A program made the position numbers and the translations under genes. Shown here piece by piece: positions 8,492 to 18,365 of a DNA stretch of 64,000 bases. Each line of letters opens with the position of its first letter. The stretch's first letter is position 1. The stretch spans positions 124,001 to 188,000 of the forward strand of contig NZ_JBHZGK010000005.1 in assembly GCF_051900425.1 (NCBI RefSeq). Direction: 5' to 3'. The notes below the pieces were generated by a model. It ran no database searches and was not told the origin of the DNA. It worked only from the letters and a program-made list of their open reading frames with translations. This DNA comes from Frateuria_A sp051900425. Its GTDB lineage: Bacteria; Pseudomonadota; Gammaproteobacteria; Xanthomonadales; Rhodanobacteraceae.

Positions 8492-9022
8492 ATGTCACGT
8501 CGATGGTGGGGCGTTGTCCTCGTCCTCACGCTTTTTGCCGTCCTGGCCTCGTCGCTGGCGTGGCTGGCAATCGCAGCGCCGACTGGCGAGCTGCCGCCCT
8601 TGGGCAGCGCGGTGCCGGCCATTGCCTACCGGACGCCTGAAGGCGCGGTGGCAAGGCTGGACGGGCAGCAGGCACCGCTGGCGGTGATGATCTTCAGGGA
8701 GAGTTGCCCGCACTGCCGGCAGCAGATCCAGGCGTTGCTCGCACACTGGCCGGAGTTCCACCTCGATCGTCTGGTCATGCTCACCTACGAGCGCGAAGAC
8801 CTCGCCAAGCCGAGCCGCGACCTGCAGGCGATGGGGCGATTGCCCGGGGTGACCCTGGGCTATCTGGACCCGCGGGAGGTCGCCGGGTCATTCGGCGGAC
8901 TGGCCACGCCGGCGCTGTTCGTGTACGGCGCGGACCGCCGCCTGGTCCGCGTTTTCATCGGTGAGTTCCAGGCAAGCAGGGTCGCGGCGACGCATTCGTC
9001 GAGCCACCTGGCGGCCCGGTAA
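8492..9022 (+). CDS. Membrane-anchored thioredoxin-fold CPHC oxidoreductase
   Basis: A 176-residue protein with an N-terminal signal anchor (about residues 5-28: two Arg, two Trp, then a hydrophobic run) and a periplasmic thioredoxin-like domain. The active site is ESCPHC: CPHC is the dipeptide arrangement of DsbA-type oxidases rather than the CGPC of reductive thioredoxins. The cis-Pro region is seen as GLATPALFVYG. Start chosen at ATG 8492 with GGGGGAAAG upstream; an earlier in-frame ATG (8444) would lie in the hairpin. Position between the Cys-containing peptides and their exporter suggests that it oxidises the peptide cysteines after export, comparable to PedC/PapC of pediocin or BdbB of sublancin (known examples). 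The substrate is inferred. Confidence 0.85.
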   Translation: MSRRWWGVVLVLTLFAVLASSLAWLAIAAPTGELPPLGSAVPAIAYRTPEGAVARLDGQQAPLAVMIFRESCPHCRQQIQALLAHWPEFHLDRLVMLTYEREDLAKPSRDLQAMGRLPGVTLGYLDPREVAGSFGGLATPALFVYGADRRLVRVFIGEFQASRVAATHSSSHLAAR

Positions 9023-9037
9023 GGAGCGAGCGTAGTC

Positions 9038-9694
9038 ATGGAGATGTCGCAGTCCGGTTTTGCAGGGCAGGGCACGGTCGCCAGGAGCGGGCTTTGGAAA
9101 GTCTTCCTCGCCTCCTGCCTGCTGTTGGTCCTGTACATACTGTTGTTCAACACGCTGGTGCTCGGTGGTGGCCCTGCCATGGACACCCGGGACTATGCCC
9201 TGCACGCGTTCGACGCCACCGGCCTGCTGGCCGCGTCGGCGGTGCAGCCGGTGGCGCTGCTGGTGCGCACGCTGTTACTTGCGCTGGTGCTGCAACTGTT
9301 TTCGGTTGCCGCCAGCGAGAGCATCCGCTTCAGGGACGCCTTTGCGGCCGCATTGTTCGGCTCCCTTATAGGGGCGCTGCAGCTTCTGGTGATGCTCGCG
9401 TTCGTAGCAGGCCACCACAGCATCGATTACTTGAGCCATCCGCCTGGCTCCCTGGCCGCGCTGTTGCCCGGCCTGGCCTCCTCGCCGCTCTGGGGCGGCG
9501 CGCTGCGACAGTTGAGCATCTTCGAGTTGCTTTGGTGCGCGATCGTGGCCCGGACGCTCCACGCGCGCACCTCGCTCGGCCCCCGCTCGCTCGTCTGGAT
9601 CGTGGGCGGGGCCTGGCTGCTGGTATTCCTGACGCATTGCGCGGTGGGGCTGATCCCCCACCTGCTCGGCCTGTCCTCGCAGGTCCAGCCGTGA
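9038..9694 (+). CDS. Integral membrane protein of the peptide cluster, unknown function
   Basis: A 218-residue protein with about five hydrophobic segments (near 22-42, 65-95, 105-125, 140-150 and 180-205), short loops and no motif that I recognise. A ribosome site AAGGAG lies about 13 bases upstream of the ATG, and a second Met lies two codons in. The stop TGA overlaps the GTG start of the exporter (GTGA), so translation is coupled. Small multi-spanning proteins of this kind in bacteriocin operons are often immunity proteins; that is the most likely role but rests only on location and topology. Confidence 0.7.
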   Translation: MEMSQSGFAGQGTVARSGLWKVFLASCLLLVLYILLFNTLVLGGGPAMDTRDYALHAFDATGLLAASAVQPVALLVRTLLLALVLQLFSVAASESIRFRDAFAAALFGSLIGALQLLVMLAFVAGHHSIDYLSHPPGSLAALLPGLASSPLWGGALRQLSIFELLWCAIVARTLHARTSLGPRSLVWIVGGAWLLVFLTHCAVGLIPHLLGLSSQVQP

Positions 9695-11850
9695 AACCAG
9701 GCCGTCTGCTCGCACACGTGCCTTGGCTCCGCCGGCGGCGGATCGCCCTGCAACACGACATGTCCGATTGCGGACCGGCGGCGCTCCTGACCGTGCTGCG
9801 CATGCACGGCCAGGACTGTTCCATGGAGTACCTGCGAGAGCAAGCGGGCACCGATGCTTCCGGCACCTCCGCCTATGGGCTGGTGCGGGCGGCCAGATCG
9901 CTGGGCATGCAGGCCGAAGCGGTGCGCGGTGGCATCGCGGACCTGCCGGCCTGCGATTTCCCGCTGATCGCCCATGTGGTGACGCGCGAGGGATTGCTCC
10001 ATTTCGTCGTCGTCGAGGGCATCCGCCGGGGCCGGGTGCACGTGGTCGACCCGGCGACCGGGCACTACCGGATGACCCTGGATGCGTTCGCCGCACTGTG
10101 GAAGACGGGCGTGGCGATTCTCGTCTCGGCTCCGACGGCCGTCGCCCCCGAACCACCCAGCCCGTGGCGATGGCTGGTCGAGCACCTGTTCGCCAACAAC
10201 ATCTGGATCACGCAGTCGGTGTTCCTCGGCACCGTCTATGCGGGCCTGGGGATCGCTTCGGCCCTCCTGCTCCAGGTGATGGTGGACAAGGCGATTCCGC
10301 TTCATGACGTCAGGCAGGCGCTGGTCGTGGCGCTCGTGTTCGTGGCGCTGGGGCTGGTCAGGGGTGCGGTGGGCTGGCTGCGCCAGCTTTTCGGGGCCAG
10401 GCTTTTCCTGGATTCGGGACGCAACGTCTCCCGCTCTTTCCTGGGGCGTATCCTCTTCGCGCATCCGTGGTACTTCCGCTCGCGGCGCGACGGCGACGTG
10501 GCATCGCGCCTGAACGACCTGGTCGCGGTCAACAACACGCTCATCGCCAACATCGGGGGCATGATCATCGATGTGTTGATGACGGTGTCGTGCCTGGCCG
10601 CCATGGTGATGATGTCGCGGCTGGTGGGCTTGGCGGCGATCGGCGAGGTGTGCCTGCTTTTCGCCGTCTACATGCGCTCATTCGCGGGCATCAGCCGCAT
10701 GCAGCGGCGCGCCGCCGCGGCTTTCGCGCGCACCGAGTCGAGCTTCCTCGACAGCATCCGCGGCATCAGCGAGATCAAGACCTATTCGCTGGAGGCCCTT
10801 CGCGCGAAGCACGTACAGGCAAGCATGGACCAGTACCTCGCCGAGGCCTACGGCATCCGCAGGAAGTCTGGCGACCTGGCGCTCTTCGTCGAACTGGCCA
10901 GTGCCGGACTTCTTGGTTTCGCGCTGTATTACCTGGGCAACGAGGCGATCGCCGGACACGGCGGCGCCGGCACGCTGATCGCGATGTACGCCATCCTCGG
11001 CTACGCGCTGCCATCGGTCATGCGGCTGGCCCAGTCGGTGATCGTGTGCCAGCAGGCGTGGATCTCCGCCTGCCGCATCGTCGAGGCGCTGGGCGCGAAA
11101 CGGGAGGACCTGGCAACCGGGTTGCAACCGGCGGGTTTCTCGATGCTCGAGTTGCGCGATGCCGTGGTCCGGTATGCGGACGGACGCCCCCTGCTGTCCG
11201 TTCCGCACTTCGTCGCCCGGCGTGGCGAGCTGATCCGGCTCCAGGGCGGCAACGGTTCGGGCAAAAGCACGCTGGCGCGCGTGCTGCAGCAGACCTGGGC
11301 CCACGATGCGGGGGCATACACGATCGACGGCGTCCCGGTCGAGCGGCTCGCACCGGCCTGGTTGCGAAGCCAGGTGGTGGTCGTCCCCAAGCAGTCGCAT
11401 CTGTTCTCGGGCACGGTGCTGGACAACATCCTCTGCGGGCTCGACGCCGAACCGGCCACGGCGCGACTGGAGATGCTCGAGCGATCGGGCGGCTTGCGCC
11501 TGCTCGCGTCACTGGGCCTGGGCCTGGACGCCATGGTCGGCGAGGGGGGGCGCGCGCTTTCCTCGGGCGAGCAGCAGATGGTGGCGCTGGTCCGGAGCCT
11601 GGTGCGTGCCCCGGCCGTGCTCGTCATGGACGAGGCGCTCAGCGCGATGGACACCACGCACCGCGCATTGGCCTCGGCGCTGGTCAGCCGATACGCGCGC
11701 GACCACGTAGTGATCGTGATCGAGCACGAAGAGCACACCGGATTGGCGTGTCACCGCCGGTACCGGCTCGTCGATGACCCACAGGCGCGCATGACGTTGC
11801 GCTGCGAAGACTCCGCCCCCGTGGCGGACACGATGTTGGAGTGTGTCTGA
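9691..11850 (+). CDS. Peptidase C39-containing ABC exporter (PCAT), bacteriocin processing and secretion
   Basis: Bifunctional exporter of 719 aa that removes double-glycine leaders and pumps the mature peptide across the inner membrane. Residues 18-140 are the C39 cysteine protease: oxyanion Gln21, nucleophile in SDCGPAAL (Cys27), His104 in LLHFVVVEG and Asp120 in VVDPATG, so the catalytic set is complete. About six membrane helices lie between 155 and 430. The ATPase has Walker A GGNGSGKST (519-527), signature LSSGEQQ (623-629) and Walker B VLVMDE (643-648). GTG start at 9691, overlapping the previous stop; a long upstream extension of the same frame is spurious because it would precede the protease fold. 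The two GG-leader peptides at 8051 and 8245 are its obvious substrates. Confidence 0.95.
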   Translation: MKPGRLLAHVPWLRRRRIALQHDMSDCGPAALLTVLRMHGQDCSMEYLREQAGTDASGTSAYGLVRAARSLGMQAEAVRGGIADLPACDFPLIAHVVTREGLLHFVVVEGIRRGRVHVVDPATGHYRMTLDAFAALWKTGVAILVSAPTAVAPEPPSPWRWLVEHLFANNIWITQSVFLGTVYAGLGIASALLLQVMVDKAIPLHDVRQALVVALVFVALGLVRGAVGWLRQLFGARLFLDSGRNVSRSFLGRILFAHPWYFRSRRDGDVASRLNDLVAVNNTLIANIGGMIIDVLMTVSCLAAMVMMSRLVGLAAIGEVCLLFAVYMRSFAGISRMQRRAAAAFARTESSFLDSIRGISEIKTYSLEALRAKHVQASMDQYLAEAYGIRRKSGDLALFVELASAGLLGFALYYLGNEAIAGHGGAGTLIAMYAILGYALPSVMRLAQSVIVCQQAWISACRIVEALGAKREDLATGLQPAGFSMLELRDAVVRYADGRPLLSVPHFVARRGELIRLQGGNGSGKSTLARVLQQTWAHDAGAYTIDGVPVERLAPAWLRSQVVVVPKQSHLFSGTVLDNILCGLDAEPATARLEMLERSGGLRLLASLGLGLDAMVGEGGRALSSGEQQMVALVRSLVRAPAVLVMDEALSAMDTTHRALASALVSRYARDHVVIVIEHEEHTGLACHRRYRLVDDPQARMTLRCEDSAPVADTMLECV

Positions 11851-12558
11851 ATGAACAGGCTTCTTGCCGTAACCCAGGCCGGCGTGGACGTATTGTCCAG
11901 CCCCGCGCCCGGCTTCGAATCGATCAAGCGTACCCCCCGGTCCTGGTGGGTTCCCATGGTTCTGGTGATCGTCGCGTCGCTGGTCTACTGGTCGGCCTAT
12001 TTCGAAACGGTGGACATGGACTGGCTCTCCCACAAGGCCCTGGAGGCGCTGCAGGGCAAGCTCGATCCCCATGCACTGGAGCGGATGAGCCAGGCCATCA
12101 CCCCTCGTGTCCTGATCGTCGAGGCCCTCGCCGGCAAGGTGCTGGGGCTGTCCCTCACGGTGGCGGTGATCGCGGCCTACCTGCGCGTGGTGTCGCAGTG
12201 GCAGGTGCGTGAGACGCCCACGCCGCTGCAGTGGCTCGCACTGGCCGCCTGGTCGCGGCTGCCGGAACTTGCCGGATACGTCGGCAGCGGGCTGCGCATG
12301 GCCATCGGCCCTCACCAGCGACTGGCGGCCGAGCAGCTTTCCATCACCAGCGCGGCAGGATTCCTGTCCTCCGCTCCGGTCGGCGGCATCGCCGGGTTCC
12401 TTGCCAACTACGACGTGCTCTGCCTGTGGGAACTGGCGCTGCTGGTGATCGGCTATGCGGTCTATACCGGCGTCTCACGACGCCGCGCGATGGTCACCGT
12501 CCTGTCGCCGTGGCTGCTGCTCACGAGCGCCCACCTTCTGTACCTGGGGTGGAAATGA
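11851..12558 (+). CDS. Yip1-like integral membrane protein
   Basis: A 235-residue membrane protein. The N-terminal segment (GFESIKRTPRSWWVP followed by a hydrophobic helix) resembles the start of bacterial Yip1-domain proteins, and about five membrane segments follow (near 32-50, 88-112, 120-150, 170-195 and 205-230). The ATG directly follows the exporter stop with no gap, and its own stop overlaps the adaptor ATG at 12555. It is therefore firmly part of the export operon. Family assignment is tentative; possible roles are immunity or assembly of the exporter. Confidence 0.65.
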   Translation: MNRLLAVTQAGVDVLSSPAPGFESIKRTPRSWWVPMVLVIVASLVYWSAYFETVDMDWLSHKALEALQGKLDPHALERMSQAITPRVLIVEALAGKVLGLSLTVAVIAAYLRVVSQWQVRETPTPLQWLALAAWSRLPELAGYVGSGLRMAIGPHQRLAAEQLSITSAAGFLSSAPVGGIAGFLANYDVLCLWELALLVIGYAVYTGVSRRRAMVTVLSPWLLLTSAHLLYLGWK

Positions 12559-13853
12559 ACGCGCGCCTCTCGCCTGCCCCGGTGACGGCAACCGACGGCG
12601 CCGAGCGGCACCCGGCGGGCACGAGCCGCCGGCTGGTCTTCGGTGCGCTCGCCTTCGCGATCATCGCGCTGGTCGTGCTTTCGCGGCTGGCCCAGCACCA
12701 CGAAGGCGAACGCGTAGTGGTCATGCCGGTGCACGCGGCCGACCTGCGAAGTTCCATCCTCGCCTCGGGCAACCTGGCCTTCAGGGAAAGCGTGGAGTTG
12801 CGCCCGCAGGTGATCGGGCAGGTGGTGCAGACCACCGTCGAGGAAGGCGACCACGTGACCCGCGGCCAGGTGGTCGTGCGGCTGGACCCCAGCGTCTACG
12901 AGGCCGCCGTGACCCAGCGGGAGGCCGCCGTTTCGCAGCAGAAGAGCGCGATCGCGGCGCAACGGGTGACCGTCGCCACCCTGGAGCGCAACCTCGCCCG
13001 CAACAAGGACCTCTTCGCGCAGCACATGGTCAGCGCGGACGCGTTCGACCGGCTGCGCAGCGACCTGCAGGTGGCCCGCCTGACCCTGCGATCGCAGGAA
13101 AGCGCGCTGGCCCAGGCCGAGGCCGAACTCAACCAGGCACGCGAGAACCAGGACAAGACGGTCATCCGCGCGCCGATCGACGGCCTGGTCACCCGGCTTT
13201 CCGCACGCGTGGGCGAGACGGTCGTGGCCGGCACGAACATCCCGGGCTCCTCGCTGATGCAGATTGCGGACCCCTCGGAGGTACTGGCGGAAGTGGACGT
13301 GGACGAGGCGGACATCAGCCACGTGCACGTCGGACAGAATGCCGAAGTGCACGCGCTCGCCGTACCCGGCCGCGTTCTCGAGGGCAAGGTGCGATTCATC
13401 CGCTCGTCGGCCGATACCGACGCCGGGCATCAGGGGCACATGTTCACCACCCGCATCGCGCTGTCCATCGGCAAGGACCTGCCGGTGCGCCCGGGCATGT
13501 CCTGCCGCGCGGAAATATTTACTGACCAGCGCAAGGGCGCGCTGGTCGTTCCGGTGGGGGCGGTCCTGTACGAACGGGACCAGGCCGGCAAAAGCGAAGC
13601 GGACGCCCAGGGCGAACGCCCCTATGTCATGGTCGACGACCAGGGCATGGCCAGGAAGCGCTACGTGACGACCGGCATTTCCGACGATACCAGCATCGAG
13701 CTGGTGTCCGGCCTGAAGCCTGCCGAGCAGGTCATTACGGGCCCCTACCTGACCTTGCACCACCTTCGGGACGGCGACCCCGTCTTTGCCGACGCCGGCG
13801 CCGCCCGGGCTGGCACGACCGGTGGCGAGCAGGACAACGCCGCCGATGATTGA
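12555..13853 (+). CDS. HlyD/MacA-type periplasmic adaptor protein
   Basis: Membrane fusion protein of 432 aa linking an inner-membrane exporter to an outer-membrane TolC channel. One N-terminal membrane anchor (about 27-46) precedes a lipoyl half (VVQTTVEEGDHVTRGQVV), a long alpha-hairpin rich in Gln, Ala and Glu (about 115-200), the second lipoyl half (TVIRAPIDGLVTRLSARVGE) and beta-barrel plus membrane-proximal domains. Start is the ATG in the ATGA overlap with the previous gene; a longer upstream frame is a shadow of the Yip1-like gene. Sequence order (adaptor, then MacB ATPase and permease) matches MacA-MacB units, but the neighbouring PCAT also needs an adaptor, so one adaptor may serve both. 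No outer-membrane partner is encoded in the window. Confidence 0.93.
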   Translation: MNARLSPAPVTATDGAERHPAGTSRRLVFGALAFAIIALVVLSRLAQHHEGERVVVMPVHAADLRSSILASGNLAFRESVELRPQVIGQVVQTTVEEGDHVTRGQVVVRLDPSVYEAAVTQREAAVSQQKSAIAAQRVTVATLERNLARNKDLFAQHMVSADAFDRLRSDLQVARLTLRSQESALAQAEAELNQARENQDKTVIRAPIDGLVTRLSARVGETVVAGTNIPGSSLMQIADPSEVLAEVDVDEADISHVHVGQNAEVHALAVPGRVLEGKVRFIRSSADTDAGHQGHMFTTRIALSIGKDLPVRPGMSCRAEIFTDQRKGALVVPVGAVLYERDQAGKSEADAQGERPYVMVDDQGMARKRYVTTGISDDTSIELVSGLKPAEQVITGPYLTLHHLRDGDPVFADAGAARAGTTGGEQDNAADD

Positions 13854-14526
13854 ACTTAAAGGCATCAGCAAGCGGTTCCTCATGGGCGACGCCACGGTGG
13901 TGGCACTGGACCAGGTCGACCTGCACGTGGAGCTTGGCGATTACGTGGCTTTCACTGGCGCGTCCGGCTCGGGCAAGTCGACGCTGATGAACATCCTCGG
14001 CTGCCTGGACGTGCCCACCGCCGGGCGCTACCTGCTCGACGGTGTGGACGTCGGCGGACGCAGCGAACGGGAACTGGCGCAACTGCGCAACCGGCGGATC
14101 GGGTTCGTGTTCCAGGGGTTCAATCTGCTGCCGCGCATGGACGCACTGCACAACGTCATGCAGCCGCTGGTCTACCGCGGCATCGCCCCTCGCCAGCGCC
14201 GGCGGATGGCCGCCGAGGCGCTGGCCCAGGTCGGCCTGGCCGACCGCATGGAGCACCTGCCCAACCAGCTTTCGGGTGGCCAGCGCCAACGCGTGGCCAT
14301 CGCCCGCGCGCTGGTGGGCCAGCCGTCGATCATCCTGGCCGACGAGCCGACCGGGAACCTCGACTCGCGTACCACGGAAGAAGTCCTGGGGATTTTCGAC
14401 GCCCTGAACCGGGCCGGGCAGACCATCCTGATGGTCACGCACGAACGGGAGATCGCGCTGCGCTGCCGGCGCCGGGTGGGCCTGTCGGATGGAAAGGTGG
14501 TGTTCGATGGCGTCGATGCACGTTGA
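13846..14526 (+). CDS. MacB/LolD-type ABC ATPase
   Basis: ATP-binding subunit of 226 aa of the MacB/LolD group. Walker A is GASGSGKST (38-46), the signature LSGGQRQ starts at 142 and Walker B ends in ADE (165-167), followed by PTGNLDS, a hallmark of this group. The ATG at 13846 overlaps the adaptor stop (ATGATTGA), whereas the frame extends upstream only through adaptor coding sequence. In MacB of Escherichia coli this domain is fused to the permease; here it is a separate protein encoded just before it. It would energise mechanotransmission-type export of a periplasmic substrate via the adaptor and TolC. Confidence 0.95.
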   Translation: MIELKGISKRFLMGDATVVALDQVDLHVELGDYVAFTGASGSGKSTLMNILGCLDVPTAGRYLLDGVDVGGRSERELAQLRNRRIGFVFQGFNLLPRMDALHNVMQPLVYRGIAPRQRRRMAAEALAQVGLADRMEHLPNQLSGGQRQRVAIARALVGQPSIILADEPTGNLDSRTTEEVLGIFDALNRAGQTILMVTHEREIALRCRRRVGLSDGKVVFDGVDAR

Positions 14527-15760
14527 GCGGGCGCCACGGCGAGCGCTCGAAGGCGCATGGGCGGCCGTAACGGCGCTGCGTTCGCACGCGCTGCGTGCGG
14601 CCTTGACCGCTTTCGGCGTGATGATCGGCGTGGCGTCGGTCATTGCGGTGGTCAGCCTGATCGAGGGCTTCGGCGACTCCGTGTCGGCGCAGTTCAAGGG
14701 CCTGGGAACCAACTCCATCGTGCTGTATGCCAACCCCTCGACCAAGCAGCGGATCCAGGGCAGTTACCGCAAGATCACCGAGGCGGATCTGCAGGCCATC
14801 GAGCACGACGTGCCCCATCTGTCGCACGTAACGCCGGTGCTCTCGCTCGGCCAATTCTCCGAGCAAGTGCGCTATCGCGGCGGCATGAGCAGCACGACGT
14901 TGTACGGAACCACGCCCGGGTTTGCCGAGTCGGGGCAGTACTATCCGGTGGTCGGGCGCTTCATCAGCCACCTGGACGAGGTGTCCCACCGCCGGGTCTG
15001 CGTCATCGGCGACTCGGTGGCAGAGGACCTCGGGCTGCCGCCGATGCCCGTTGGACAGTTCATCCGGCTCCGGGACGAGGACTTCCGCATCGTGGGCGTG
15101 CTCAACAAGCGCGGCAACCTGGCGGGACTCGACCAGGACAACCTCGTGGTCATTCCCTTCGGTACCGCGCACAGCATCATCGGCGCCGCCACCGAACCGA
15201 ACATCCAGATACGCATGACCGTCGACGACGTGTCCCAGGTAGCGGCAACCGCCGACCTGATCACTCGTTTGATGCGCGCGCGGCACCGTCTGGCGCCCGG
15301 CGAAAGGGACGACTTCAAGGTACAGACCGCCTCGCAACTGGCGTCATCGATCACGCACCTGTTCGACGAAGTCAGCCTGATCCTGGCGGCGATCGTCGGC
15401 ATCTCGCTGTTCGTGGCCGGCGTGGGCATCATGAACATCATGCTCGTGTCGGTCACCGAGCGGACGCGCGAGATCGGCATCTGCAAGAGCCTGGGCGCCG
15501 AGCGGACCGACATCCTGCTGCAGTTTCTCACCGAATCGGTCCTTATCTGCCTGATGGGATGCGCCGTCGGGGTACTGGTTGGCTACGCCGCCGCCCACGT
15601 CATCGCCCTCTCCGTACCGGCGTTCTCGGCGGTCCACATGCCGTTGTGGGCGGTGCTGATCTCGGTCGGGTCCTCGACTGCTACCGGCGTGGTGTTCGGC
15701 ATCGCGCCCGCCGTGAGGGCCGCGTCGCTGGATCCGATCGAGGCGCTGCGCTTCGAATAG
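14507..15760 (+). CDS. MacB-type ABC permease (FtsX-like)
   Basis: About 417 aa with the MacB layout: one N-terminal membrane helix (about 30-52), a periplasmic MacB_PCD domain of about 220 residues and three C-terminal helices of the FtsX family. The motif GVGIMNIMLVSVTERTREIG is highly characteristic of MacB permeases, and SLDPIEALR near the end is the usual terminal motif. I prefer ATG 14507 (AAGGTGG upstream); 14489 and 14516 are alternatives and the gene overlaps the ATPase end. It completes a split MacAB-like tripartite pump. In this cluster it might remove the peptides from the periplasm (self-protection) or deliver them to TolC. Confidence 0.93.
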   Translation: MASMHVERAPRRALEGAWAAVTALRSHALRAALTAFGVMIGVASVIAVVSLIEGFGDSVSAQFKGLGTNSIVLYANPSTKQRIQGSYRKITEADLQAIEHDVPHLSHVTPVLSLGQFSEQVRYRGGMSSTTLYGTTPGFAESGQYYPVVGRFISHLDEVSHRRVCVIGDSVAEDLGLPPMPVGQFIRLRDEDFRIVGVLNKRGNLAGLDQDNLVVIPFGTAHSIIGAATEPNIQIRMTVDDVSQVAATADLITRLMRARHRLAPGERDDFKVQTASQLASSITHLFDEVSLILAAIVGISLFVAGVGIMNIMLVSVTERTREIGICKSLGAERTDILLQFLTESVLICLMGCAVGVLVGYAAAHVIALSVPAFSAVHMPLWAVLISVGSSTATGVVFGIAPAVRAASLDPIEALRFE

Positions 15761-15799
15761 GTCCCACACCCGCATTCCGCAGCTCGCCCGGTGCGCGAT

Positions 15800-16126
15800 T
15801 CACCAGGGCGGCAGCAGCGGCGTGCGGGTCAGCACGTCCGCCAGCCCCAGCGCGATCATCACCGCCAGCCAGGCAAAGCCCGCGCCGGCCACGATCCGCA
15901 GCAGCGCATTGTCGGTCTTCAGGCGCATGAAGATGGTCAGCACCAGCAGCGCCTTGATCACCGCGATACCCAGGTTGGCCACCGTGTTGAACGGCCCGAG
16001 CTTGAGCAGCGCGCTGCCCGCGCTCAGGCCCAGCAGCACCAGCAGGGCGAGGAGCGTCCACAGGTTGCTGCCCAGCGACGGCGGCCGCGGGCCGCTGCGG
16101 TGGCTGCGTTGCGGACGGGCGTTCAT
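15800..16126 (-). CDS. ctaF: Cytochrome c oxidase subunit IV (caa3 type)
   Basis: Small membrane protein of 108 aa with three hydrophobic segments (about 22-40, 48-65 and 78-98) and the pattern GIAVIKALLVLTIFMRLK typical of prokaryotic subunit IV (CyoD/CtaF group), which stabilises the catalytic core. Last gene of the respiratory operon; its ATG overlaps the stop of the subunit III gene. It ends 40 bases from the convergent MacB permease gene, with no obvious terminator between them. Confidence 0.88.
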   Translation of the reverse strand: MNARPQRSHRSGPRPPSLGSNLWTLLALLVLLGLSAGSALLKLGPFNTVANLGIAVIKALLVLTIFMRLKTDNALLRIVAGAGFAWLAVMIALGLADVLTRTPLLPPW

Positions 16127-16766
16127 CCGGCCCTCCCGACCAGGTAGATCACCGGGTAGACGAAGATCCACACGATGTCGACCAGGTGCCAGTACAGCGC
16201 GGTCAGCTCCAGCGGCGTGTGGTAGTCCTGGTCGAAGGCGCCTTGCCAGGTGCGCCAGCCCATCACCGCCATCAGCACGACGCCGATGGTCACGTGGAGG
16301 CTGTGGAAGCCGGTGATGAAGTAGTACAGGCAATAGAAGATCGCCATGCCATGCGCGTACACGCCCTGCTGGGTGTAATGGATCGATGGGATCAGCCCCT
16401 CCTGGTACTCGGCGTAGTACTCGAAGCCGTGCATCACCAGGAAGCTGACGCCGAGCAGCGCGGTGACGCCCAGCAACGCGGTGGCTAGCCGCCGGCCGCC
16501 GAGCTGCACCTCGCGCACCGACAGCGCCACCGCGCAGCTGCTGGTCAGCAGCACGGCCGTTTCGATCGTGCCCAGCAGCATGTCGGTGTGCCGGCTGGCT
16601 TCGGCGAAGGCCTCGGGGAAGCGCACGCGGCACAACGTGTAGCCGGCGAACAGCACGCCGAAGAACAGGATCTCGGTAGCCAGGAACGCCCACATGCCCA
16701 GCGTCGCGGCCTCGCGCTGCTGCAAGGGGTCGTCGAACTGTTCGGGCACGGAATGGGTTCGGGCGT

Positions 16767-16770
<4 letters not shown>
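16123..16770 (-). CDS. ctaE: Cytochrome c oxidase subunit III
   Basis: Subunit III of 215 aa with about five membrane helices. The start of helix I (GMWAFLATEILFFGVLFAGY) and the later FHSLHVTIG and YWHLVDIVWIFVYPVIYL motifs are diagnostic of the family. The ATG at 16770 lies in an ATGA overlap with the subunit I stop; the open frame continues upstream through subunit I sequence, which is a shadow. Subunit III has no redox cofactor but keeps proton uptake and long-term activity of the oxidase. Confidence 0.93.

Positions 16771-18351
<1,581 letters not shown>

Positions 18352-18365
<14 letters not shown>

Noticed and set aside
9094..9690. N-terminal extension of the PCAT gene
   Set aside because: These residues are an out-of-frame reading of the 218-aa membrane protein; GTG 9691 gives a standard-length PCAT with the protease fold at its N-terminus.
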